DNA of 5,372 nucleotides from an uncultured Ruminococcus sp. GTDB lineage: Bacteria; Bacillota; Clostridia; Oscillospirales; Ruminococcaceae. Shown in pieces: positions 1-5,372 of this stretch. A program made the translations under genes and the position numbers. The stretch lies in the NCBI GenBank assembly GCA_947176685.1, contig CAMWRL010000123.1, positions 1 through 5,372 of the forward strand. Reading direction: 5' to 3'. The notes below the pieces were generated by a model, which saw only the letters and a program-made list of their open reading frames with translations, was not told where the DNA came from and did not search any database. Position 1 is the stretch's first letter. Every line of letters begins with the position of its first letter.

Positions 1-848
1 TTTTCTTTCCTGTATAAATATGCAAAAATCGCTATAAGAATTAATTCTACTAAAACAACAATTATTCCTGAGCCGCTTTCTCCACCGTTCCAAATTGTAT
101 TTTGCATTATATCAGTGGAGAACCAATGACTATGCGTGTCATTTCCTAATCCAAAAATTCTTATTTCTGTCCAATTCCAAGCAATGTGAAATCCTATTGG
201 AAACCAGATGTTTTTTGTTGCCATTCTCATTAATCCTAAAAGTATTCCTCCTATAGTTAAATACACTAAAGATAATAATGAGTAATTAGCATTTAGCAGA
301 TGACTTAACGAAAATATTATCGCTGTTATAATCAATGAAACATATTTATTATATCCATATAGCAAATTTTGTATGTATCCTCTATAAGTTATTTCTTCCG
401 TAAAAGCTACTCCGCTGAAAATAATTAATCCCATAAACAATGAATATAGTATCTTTGCGTTAAGATGATTAAACTCAAATACCACCTGTTTCATAGCTAT
501 TAAAATAGATATATAAACAATAACAAAGAATACACCTATTACAAAGCCTTTAAACACTTGCTGAAGTATATGTTTTTTTGTAAACCCAAATTTTTTTAAA
601 TCAATTTTCTCTTTTGTAGATATATTTTTATAAAATAAATATATTAATATGCTTGTAATTGCAATGCATAAAGCATATCCCAAATCACTACTCATCGTAT
701 TAGAAAGCATATCCGAGAAATTTGTTATATGAATGTTTTGATAAATTAAACTCCCTAAAATACAAGAGATTAATGTTATTATGTTTACTGTTATAACTGA
801 GAACAAAATTTTTACTACAGTTTTTAATCCAGTCTTAATGTTCCACAT
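1..848 (-). CDS. CPBP family intramembrane metalloprotease (CAAX/Abi type), 3' end cut by window edge
   Basis: Reading the minus strand from the ATG at 848 gives 282 codons without a stop before the left edge, so the C-terminus is missing. The protein is very hydrophobic, with membrane segments near residues 10-35, 55-73, 98-118, 132-150, 167-183, 188-207 and 260-279. All three CPBP active-site motifs are present in order: EEITYR (E151, E152, R156), FSLSH (F179, H183) and HIAWN (H221, N225). Known family members are membrane-embedded proteases, including eukaryotic CAAX prenyl endopeptidases and bacterial proteins tied to bacteriocin self-immunity; the substrate here cannot be told. The start is fixed by GGAGG seven bases upstream. 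The gene has its own promoter and no partner gene in view. It is much more AT-rich than its neighbours (14 G/C in the first 60 bases), and all four Arg codons are AGA or AGG, which hints at separate acquisition. Confidence 0.93.
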   Translation of the reverse strand, partial: MWNIKTGLKTVVKILFSVITVNIITLISCILGSLIYQNIHITNFSDMLSNTMSSDLGYALCIAITSILIYLFYKNISTKEKIDLKKFGFTKKHILQQVFKGFVIGVFFVIVYISILIAMKQVVFEFNHLNAKILYSLFMGLIIFSGVAFTEEITYRGYIQNLLYGYNKYVSLIITAIIFSLSHLLNANYSLLSLVYLTIGGILLGLMRMATKNIWFPIGFHIAWNWTEIRIFGLGNDTHSHWFSTDIMQNTIWNGGESGSGIIVVLVELILIAIFAYLYRKE

Positions 849-852
849 AAAT

Positions 853-860
853 ATTCCTCC
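853..860 (-). promoter_or_regulatory. Ribosome binding site of the CPBP protease gene
   Basis: Read on the minus strand this is GGAGGAAT. The GGAGG core lies seven bases before the ATG at 848. It is a near-perfect Shine-Dalgarno and fixes that start codon. Confidence 0.85.
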
Positions 861-884
861 AAATTCCGATTTATCTTAGTAATA

Positions 885-913
885 ATTATACATAAAAGCC
901 TTTACAATGTTAA
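885..913 (-). promoter_or_regulatory. Sigma-A-type promoter of the CPBP protease gene
   Basis: On the minus strand, TTAACA (913-908, 5 of 6 consensus matches) is separated by 17 bp from TATAAT (890-885, 6 of 6). Transcription should start near 877-880, giving a leader of about 30 nt with the ribosome binding site inside it. The -35 box overlaps the end of the T-rich tail of the preceding stem-loop (920-960), so termination of the upstream unit and initiation of this one share bases. Confidence 0.75.
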
Positions 914-960
914 TAGAAACGCCATAGCACTTTTGACTAAAAATCATAAGTGCTATGGCG
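912..960 (-). terminator. Probable intrinsic terminator after the fusion gene
   Basis: A perfect 13-bp inverted repeat, cgccatagcactt (920-932) and aagtgctatggcg (948-960), encloses a 15-base loop. It sits about 45 bp past the stop codon of the fusion gene. On the minus strand the stem is followed by TTTCTATT, a rather weak and interrupted U-tract, so termination may be incomplete. The plus strand has no T-run after the stem, so the structure is oriented for minus-strand transcripts. No gene occupies 849-1004; apart from this stem and the promoter I see only a weak GC-rich patch near 978-996. Confidence 0.65.
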
Positions 961-1004
961 AAAACTTCTTTATGAGTACCCGTCTTTACAGGGGACTTTA
1001 ATTA

Positions 1005-3542
1005 TTATGCTGTAACTATTTCCTCAGCTTTCTGGAGACTGAGTTTCTGAACAGCCTGTTCTCTCATCTTGTACTTGAGAATTTTTCCTGCTGCGTTCAT
1101 CGGGAAACCGTCCACAAAGTCAACATATCTCGGACACTTATGTGCTGCCATACGCTGTTTGCAGAACTTCTTGATTTCAAGAGCAGTAGCAGTTTCGCCC
1201 TCTTTCAGAACGATACAAGCCATAATTTCCTCACCGTAGTCCTCGTCCGGTACACCGATAACCTGTACGTCCTTGACTTTCGGGTTTGTATAAAGGAAGT
1301 CTTCAATTTCTTTCGGATAGATATTTTCACCGCCACGGATAATCATATCCTTGATACGTCCGGTAATCTTGTAGTAGCCGTCAGACGAACGTCTTCTTGC
1401 AAGGTCTCCAGTATGCAACCAGCCCTGCGAATCAATAGCGGCGGCGGTAGCTTCGGGCATTTTGTAGTAACCTTTCATAATGTTGTAGCCTCTTGCCACA
1501 AATTCGCCGTCAGTATCGTCAGGAAGTTCCTCATTTGTTTCAGGGTCAACTATCTTGCACTCAACGCCGAAAATAGGTCCGCCAACTGTATTTACACGCT
1601 GTTCAATGGAATCGGTAGTCTTGCTCATAGTGGTAGCCGGTGAAGCTTCAGTCTGACCGTATGTTATACAGATTTCTTTCATGTTCATACGTTCAATAAC
1701 TTCCTCCATAGTCTTTATCGGACACGGAGACCCTGCCATAATTCCGGTACGCATATGCGAGAAGTCAGTCTTCTTGAAGTCAGCATGACCGAGCATTGCA
1801 ATGAACATTGTCGGCACACCGTGGAAACATGTTATTTTTTCTTTGTTTATGCAGGCAAGACCCTTGCGGGGCGAAAATCTTGTAATCGGTGACATTGTAG
1901 TGCCGTGAGTTACAGAAGCAGTCATTGCAAGCACCATTCCGAAACAATGGAACATAGGTACTTGAATCATCATTCTGTCAGCAGTTGACAAGTCCATACA
2001 GTCGCCGATAGCCTTACCGTTGTTTACAACGTTGTAATGGGTCAGCATAACACCTTTCGGGAATCCTGTTGTACCTGACGTATACTGCATATTGCAGACA
2101 TCATGAATATCAATTGTACGGCGTATTTTTTCGACCTCGCTGTACGGCACGTTTTTAGAAAGTTCGACAGCCTGCTCCCATGTATAACATCCCTTGTTTT
2201 CAGAACTTACCGTAATAACGTTCTTGAGGAACGGCAGTCTTTCAGATTTAAGGTTTCCTGCTTCGCAGTATTCAAGTTCCGGACAGAGTTCCTTTATTAT
2301 GTCAACATATTTAATATCCTTGATTCCGTCAATCATTACAAGGGTGTTTGTATCGGACTGCTTCAGCAGATATTCGGCTTCGTGGATTCTGTACTCGCTG
2401 TTCATTGTAACCAGTACAGCACCGATTTTTGTAGTAGCCCAGAAAGTTATGTACCATTGCGGAACATTTGTAGCCCAGATAGCCACATGGTCGCCTTTTT
2501 TCACGCCCATTGCAAGCAGTGAACGTGCGAACGTATCAACATCGTCCCTAAACTCCGGATAAGTTCTTGTATAGTTAAGCTCGGTATAGCGGAAAGCGTA
2601 CTGATTGGGAAATTCCTCGCATATACGGTCAAGAACGTCCGGAAATGTATAATTTATGATACGTTCCTTAGGCCATGGATACTTTCCTGTATTACGCATG
2701 TTGTCCTGAAGCTGATGTTTGTGCTTTGTCTGATAAGGGCGCATGTACTCTGCGAATTTCGGTATCACGATACCTGCATCGGGCAAGTTTTTTGTCCAAC
2801 GCTTCACCCATTCAAGGGAAACATATCCGATATAGTTTATTGACTGCAATGCCAAAAGCATTTCTTTTACCGGAATATCCCCCTCACCTATCATACGATA
2901 TTCAACGTTTCCGTCAGGAGTGATTACACTGTCCTTTACCTGTACGAACTTTATGTATTCTCCGAGATTCGCAACAGTAATTTCTGGTGACTCCCCTGCA
3001 AACCTGTACGGGTGATGCATGTCCCAGATTGCCGCAATCTTACGGCTTTTAACTCTTTCAAGCAGTCGGGCAAGACGGGCGGTATCACTGTAAACGCCGT
3101 TTGTCTCAACAAGAATTGTAACATTATATTCCTCAGCAACCGGAATAAGTTTTGTCAGTGCGTCAGCCACAACGTCATCACTGACTTCGCCGTCCGGACG
3201 GTAATTATTATCTGCAAGTACTCTGATGTAAGGAGTATTCAGTTGTTGTGCAAGCTTTGCATAAGCGATTATTTCAGCTTCTGCATCGCTGAACTTTTCC
3301 GCATCTTTAAGGCAAGCACCGGACGAAAGACACGGAATTTCAAGATTAAGTTCTGTAAGTTTTTCAATAGTCTGCGGAAGTTTCTGTTCAGTGAAAGGCT
3401 TCGCCTTTACAGCAAAGATTTCGTCACCGATACCACGGACTTCTATACCATTGAATCTGAGGTCTTTAGCAATTGAGTATATGTCCGACCAAGACCATTC
3501 CGGACAGGCAATTGTAGAAAAGCTTATTTTCAAATGCATCAT
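1005..3542 (-). CDS. Fusion protein: sugar phosphate isomerase/epimerase-like TIM barrel + acyl-CoA synthetase (ACSF2/FadD-like)
   Basis: This is one uninterrupted 845-residue frame. Residues 4 to about 268 form a xylose-isomerase-like TIM barrel (COG1082 type) with strand GIEVRG (32-37) and presumed metal ligands E146 (VETNG), D174 (WDMHHP) and E244 (SLEW); the usual third-ligand His is Q201 (VQVKD). After a basic linker (about 269-295) comes a full adenylate-forming ligase: P-loop YTSGTTGFPKG (487-497), PMFHCFG (529-535), YGQTE (628-632), TGD (711-713), hinge region GRIKD/GGENIYP (728-743) and catalytic Lys820 in NAAGKILK. The ligase half most resembles ACSF2-like medium-chain acyl-CoA synthetases, which form acyl-AMP and then acyl-CoA. 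The barrel substrate is unknown. No signal peptide, so it is probably cytosolic. It is monocistronic, with its own promoter, and ends in tandem TAATAA stops. The start is uncertain: ATG 3542, ATG 3539 or TTG 3533, the last giving the family-typical (M)KISFST beginning. Confidence 0.93.
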   Translation of the reverse strand: MMHLKISFSTIACPEWSWSDIYSIAKDLRFNGIEVRGIGDEIFAVKAKPFTEQKLPQTIEKLTELNLEIPCLSSGACLKDAEKFSDAEAEIIAYAKLAQQLNTPYIRVLADNNYRPDGEVSDDVVADALTKLIPVAEEYNVTILVETNGVYSDTARLARLLERVKSRKIAAIWDMHHPYRFAGESPEITVANLGEYIKFVQVKDSVITPDGNVEYRMIGEGDIPVKEMLLALQSINYIGYVSLEWVKRWTKNLPDAGIVIPKFAEYMRPYQTKHKHQLQDNMRNTGKYPWPKERIINYTFPDVLDRICEEFPNQYAFRYTELNYTRTYPEFRDDVDTFARSLLAMGVKKGDHVAIWATNVPQWYITFWATTKIGAVLVTMNSEYRIHEAEYLLKQSDTNTLVMIDGIKDIKYVDIIKELCPELEYCEAGNLKSERLPFLKNVITVSSENKGCYTWEQAVELSKNVPYSEVEKIRRTIDIHDVCNMQYTSGTTGFPKGVMLTHYNVVNNGKAIGDCMDLSTADRMMIQVPMFHCFGMVLAMTASVTHGTTMSPITRFSPRKGLACINKEKITCFHGVPTMFIAMLGHADFKKTDFSHMRTGIMAGSPCPIKTMEEVIERMNMKEICITYGQTEASPATTMSKTTDSIEQRVNTVGGPIFGVECKIVDPETNEELPDDTDGEFVARGYNIMKGYYKMPEATAAAIDSQGWLHTGDLARRRSSDGYYKITGRIKDMIIRGGENIYPKEIEDFLYTNPKVKDVQVIGVPDEDYGEEIMACIVLKEGETATALEIKKFCKQRMAAHKCPRYVDFVDGFPMNAAGKILKYKMREQAVQKLSLQKAEEIVTA

Positions 3543-3549
3543 TCCTTTT
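3543..3549 (-). promoter_or_regulatory. Ribosome binding site that bears on the start of the fusion gene
   Basis: AAAAGGA on the minus strand abuts the first ATG (3542, spacing 0) and lies three bases from the second ATG (3539). It is nine bases from a TTG at 3533. Only the TTG has normal Shine-Dalgarno spacing, and it would make the protein begin (M)KISFST, as many COG1082 barrels do. I kept the longest frame in the gene entry, but 3533 is a serious candidate. Confidence 0.55.
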
Positions 3550-3551
3550 CA

Positions 3552-3600
3552 GTTGATATTATACAGAATAATTATATCATACTTTCTGTATGATGTCAAC
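3552..3600. promoter_or_regulatory. Nested inverted repeats over the fusion-gene promoter (candidate operator)
   Basis: Two dyads are superimposed. The outer one has 17-base arms (3552-3568 and 3584-3600) that match except at two positions, both T/C changes, around a 15-base centre. Its core is GTTGAYATYATACAG. The inner one, TCATAC-N5-GTATGA (3577-3593), is perfect and exactly fills the 17-bp spacer between the -35 and -10 boxes. One outer arm covers the -35 box and the other begins near the expected transcription start. The repeats therefore look like DNA sites for a dimeric repressor, not an RNA hairpin, because only one outer arm would be transcribed from this promoter. The regulator is not encoded in the window. 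Confidence 0.6.
3571..3599 (-). promoter_or_regulatory. Perfect-consensus sigma-A promoter of the fusion gene
   Basis: TTGACA (3599-3594) and TATAAT (3576-3571) match the consensus at every base. They are spaced 17 bp apart with an extended -10 TG (TGaTATAAT). The expected start is near 3562-3564, giving a short leader of about 22-30 nt. So strong a core promoter combined with the surrounding dyads suggests control by repression. Confidence 0.88.
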
Positions 3601-3638
3601 AAAAAATATTCCCCGAATTTTTTTAAAACGGGGAATAT
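3601..3638 (-). terminator. Intrinsic terminator of the PHP-DUF218 operon
   Basis: A perfect 10-bp stem, atattccccg (3606-3615) with cggggaatat (3629-3638), holds an A/T-only 13-base loop. On the minus strand it is followed by a run of T (3606-3601). It begins eight bases past the TAA of the DUF218 gene. The T-run ends one base before the -35 box of the next gene's promoter. Confidence 0.9.
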
Positions 3639-3645
3639 ACTGTAT

Positions 3646-4422
3646 TTACCTGTTGCCTAAAACTGCATAGTAGGCTATTCCGAACCATTCACGCACCCAG
3701 TACACCGGAACAATGTACCAGCTTGTATAGCCTGAAATGTTATAAGGGTCTATGCCGATATTTTTCGCCAGCATTTCGGCACGGCACTGGTGAAAAGCGT
3801 CTGTTACAAGGGTTATTTTTTCCGGAAGTCCCTCGCTGGTAATTATTTGTCCGGAAAATTTCAGATTTTCCTCAGTACTTGTTGATTTGTCCTCCATAAA
3901 AATACGCTCCGGAGCAATGCCCTTACCGACTAAATAATCCCTCATACACTGCGCCTCGCTCATAACCTCGTCACTGCCCTGTCCGCCCGAAACTACCGCT
4001 TTAACGTTTTCGTGTTCAGAAAGATATTCATAAGCCGCATCAAGACGACGTTTCAGCATAAGAGATGGTCTGCCGTCCTTGACCTTACACCCCAGAACAA
4101 CAATAGTATGGTTTTCGTCCGGCGGAGGGTCATTTGCGGCTTTAATCATAAAAACGCTTATAACTGCCGCAAGTATCACACAAGCTGCAAGAATTACAGA
4201 AGTTATACTTAAAAATATTTTTCCTGCCGGATTGCTCCAGAGTTTTTTTATAAAGTCCGTGAAAGGTTTCCAGAAAAGGAAAATAAAACTCATAGTTCCG
4301 GAAAACAGTATGCCAACAGCGTTTCCGATATTGAATATTCCCATAGGTATCGGGGAAATAAATATCACCAGCAGTACAAGTGACATCAGCAGCGGAATAA
4401 TTTTTACGTCCATATTTTTCAA
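3646..4422 (-). CDS. Membrane-anchored DUF218 (YdcF/SanA/ElyC-like) protein
   Basis: The 258-residue protein has three hydrophobic segments (about 8-29, 31-51 and 69-94) followed by a DUF218 domain (about 105-245). Domain landmarks are VVLGCKV (108-114), GRPS (117-120), the RRLDAA helix (125-130), SGGQGSDE (145-152) with E156, STSTEEN (180-186) and TDAFHQCRA (207-215). The loop between segments 2 and 3 is lysine-rich, which by the positive-inside rule puts the DUF218 domain outside the membrane. E. coli relatives SanA and ElyC have been linked to envelope integrity and peptidoglycan or lipid-carrier metabolism, but the biochemistry is unsettled and no substrate can be named. The start is TTG, supported by AGGAG seven bases upstream; the in-frame ATG at 4413 is too far (16 bases). 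It lies 10 bp after the PHP gene and precedes a strong terminator. Confidence 0.88.
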   Translation of the reverse strand: MKNMDVKIIPLLMSLVLLVIFISPIPMGIFNIGNAVGILFSGTMSFIFLFWKPFTDFIKKLWSNPAGKIFLSITSVILAACVILAAVISVFMIKAANDPPPDENHTIVVLGCKVKDGRPSLMLKRRLDAAYEYLSEHENVKAVVSGGQGSDEVMSEAQCMRDYLVGKGIAPERIFMEDKSTSTEENLKFSGQIITSEGLPEKITLVTDAFHQCRAEMLAKNIGIDPYNISGYTSWYIVPVYWVREWFGIAYYAVLGNR

Positions 4423-4429
4423 AATAAAA

Positions 4430-4434
4430 CTCCT
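4430..4434 (-). promoter_or_regulatory. Ribosome binding site of the DUF218 gene, overlapping the PHP stop codon
   Basis: AGGAG on the minus strand shares two bases with the TAG stop of the upstream PHP gene (4435-4433). It lies seven bases from the TTG at 4422. This decides the TTG start and suggests translational coupling. Confidence 0.8.
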
Positions 4435-5269
4435 ATTTCATTTTTGCGGAAAGCTTCAGTATACGGTCAAGATTTTCCTTTATGGTGGACTCACTTCCTA
4501 AATGTGTGGGGACGTTGTTGTATAGTCCGTGGAAGTCCGAACCGCCTGTTTCAATAAGTTCGTAGCGTGAAGCAATGGAGGAAAGTTCACGGCGGCAGTT
4601 TTCGTCAGCCGACCAATGACCGACTTCCACACCGTCAATCTTGCCTTTCTGAGCGAGTTCTTCCAGAAGTTCAATACTGTCATAATGCGCAGGGTGAGCC
4701 ATTACTGCAACGCCCTTTGCAGTATGAATCAGGTCTATGACAAAATTAACGTCCGGATATTCACGTTCAACGTAACAGGAGCCTTTTTCCGGATTGAACA
4801 GCTCTCTGTCAAGACTTCCGTAAAACTCCAGTGCGTAACCGTAGTCAATCAGCGCACGCATTATATGCTGTTTGAAGATACTTTTTGAAGCTGTTGTATG
4901 TTTGAGAATGCTTTCCATAGTAATGGGATATTTTTCCATAACTCTGGCAATCATTTCTTTGGAGCATTCTTTTCTTATCTCGCATGACTTCATACAGAGA
5001 CCTTCAAGCCTGTCGGGTTTTCGGGGAGCGTAGCAGAGTATATGGACTTTTCGGCTGCGTTTCTTGTCCCACGCCGAAAGCTCCACGCCTTTCAGGATAT
5101 TAACGCCGGCACGTTCGCCGAGAATACCAGCCCTTGAAAAAGATGCCATTGTATCGTGGTCTGTAATGGACAGCCATTCTATATTGGTGCGTTTAGCCTG
5201 TTCGATAATATCCTCAATGCCCATAGAGCCGTCCGAAAGTTTTGTATGGCAGTGCAAATCGCAAATCAT
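4433..5269 (-). CDS. PHP-domain metal-dependent phosphoesterase (YciV/TrpH/RNase AM-like)
   Basis: The 278-residue protein is a full-length PHP-superfamily phosphoesterase of the type related to E. coli YciV (RNase AM) and 3',5'-nucleotide bisphosphate phosphatases. The metal-binding motifs are all present in order: HCH (H6, H8), SDG (D13), TDHD (36-39, with H38), GVELS (E63), VHILCY (H76), AHPAH (H192) and GGSDFHG (D245, H247). A conserved-looking H135 lies in the middle insert. Family members hydrolyse phosphate esters of nucleotides or the 5' ends of short RNAs using a cluster of two or three metals; the substrate here is inferred only by resemblance. No signal peptide, so cytosolic. The ATG is preceded by AGAGGA with nine bases' spacing. 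It is the first gene of a two-gene operon with the DUF218 gene. Confidence 0.92.
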   Translation of the reverse strand: MICDLHCHTKLSDGSMGIEDIIEQAKRTNIEWLSITDHDTMASFSRAGILGERAGVNILKGVELSAWDKKRSRKVHILCYAPRKPDRLEGLCMKSCEIRKECSKEMIARVMEKYPITMESILKHTTASKSIFKQHIMRALIDYGYALEFYGSLDRELFNPEKGSCYVEREYPDVNFVIDLIHTAKGVAVMAHPAHYDSIELLEELAQKGKIDGVEVGHWSADENCRRELSSIASRYELIETGGSDFHGLYNNVPTHLGSESTIKENLDRILKLSAKMK

Positions 5270-5278
5270 AAATTGAAA

Positions 5279-5284
5279 TCCTCT
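5279..5284 (-). promoter_or_regulatory. Ribosome binding site of the PHP gene
   Basis: AGAGGA on the minus strand ends nine bases before the ATG at 5269, an acceptable Shine-Dalgarno for this start. Confidence 0.65.
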
Positions 5285-5324
5285 TTTCTGTATAAGTTTA
5301 TTTCCAAAAACAAAATTTATGTAT

Positions 5325-5353
5325 ATTATATCATATTCCTATGTGGATTTCAA
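5325..5353 (-). promoter_or_regulatory. Extended -10 sigma-A promoter of the PHP-DUF218 operon
   Basis: TTGAAA (5353-5348, 5 of 6) is 17 bp from TATAAT (5330-5325, 6 of 6), with the extended -10 form TGaTATAAT. Transcription should start near 5318, leaving a leader of about 50 nt. A short dyad CATA-N4-TATG (5332-5343) lies in the spacer, too short to call an operator. Nothing else is seen between 5354 and the right edge. Confidence 0.8.
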
Positions 5354-5372
5354 GTATTTTATGCATTTTTCA

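Noticed and set aside
978..996. Small GC-rich inverted repeat (accc ... gggg) between the fusion gene stop and the terminator stem
   Set aside because: Only three contiguous base pairs plus two beyond a mismatch, with no T-run. It is too weak to call a second terminator or structured RNA.
1140..1643. Open plus-strand frame of 167 codons opposite the acyl-CoA ligase half
   Set aside because: It lies wholly antisense to a strongly supported coding region. The product has no recognisable domain and no convincing ribosome binding site was seen. The same applies to the other plus-strand frames at 2103-2562, 2675-2923, 3012-3660, 4012-4501, 4616-4888 and 5064-5276.
2951..3139. Short minus-strand frame of 62 codons inside the TIM-barrel region
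   Set aside because: It is an alternative-frame shadow of the fusion gene with no independent support. The 61-codon frame at 4498-4683 inside the PHP gene is rejected for the same reason.
3553..3580. Plus-strand promoter TTGATA-16-TATCAT
   Set aside because: It arises from the symmetry of the dyad around the minus-strand promoter, and no plus-strand gene follows it. It could yield an antisense RNA, but nothing else supports that.
5332..5343. Short dyad CATA-TTCC-TATG in the spacer of the PHP promoter
   Set aside because: Four-base arms in AT-rich DNA are expected by chance, and the motif does not match the dyad at 3552-3600 beyond bases shared with the extended -10 element.
1..5372. CRISPR array, tRNA/rRNA genes, insertion sequences, phage genes or defence islands
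   Set aside because: No regularly spaced direct repeats, no tRNA-like cloverleaf, no transposase or integrase motifs and no recognisable defence genes were seen. The CPBP protease alone is not enough to claim an immunity or phage-defence system.

Overview
The window looks like chromosomal DNA from a low-to-moderate-GC Gram-positive bacterium. A clostridial gut organism of the Ruminococcus/Oscillospiraceae type is the best guess. The reasons are strong AGGAGG-type ribosome binding sites, near-consensus sigma-A promoters with 17-bp spacers, TTG start codons, compact intergenic gaps and the character of the proteins. This is inference from style; no marker gene fixes the taxon.

All four supported genes lie on the minus strand, so transcription runs from right to left. 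(1) From the right edge, an extended -10 promoter (5325-5353) drives a PHP-domain phosphoesterase (4433-5269). It is followed after 10 bp by a membrane-anchored DUF218/YdcF-SanA-like protein (3646-4422, TTG start) whose ribosome binding site overlaps the PHP stop codon. A clear intrinsic terminator (3601-3638) closes this two-gene operon. (2) Immediately next is a perfect-consensus promoter (TTGACA-17-TATAAT) buried in nested inverted repeats. It drives a single long gene (1005-3542) that fuses a xylose-isomerase-like TIM barrel (sugar phosphate isomerase/epimerase family) to a complete ACSF2/FadD-like acyl-CoA synthetase. A stem-loop (920-960) probably ends this transcript. (3) A third promoter (885-913) drives a CPBP-family intramembrane protease (1-848, running off the left edge). 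That gene is visibly more AT-rich than the rest and may have been acquired separately.

The genes do not form one obvious pathway. The PHP and DUF218 genes are co-transcribed and probably translationally coupled. The fusion is its own transcription unit with what looks like dedicated repressor-style control. The CPBP gene is an independent unit. The most unusual items are the TIM-barrel/acyl-CoA-ligase fusion and the dyad-rich operator-promoter in front of it. No RNA genes, CRISPR arrays, insertion sequences or origins were seen, and no gap between genes exceeds about 160 bp.
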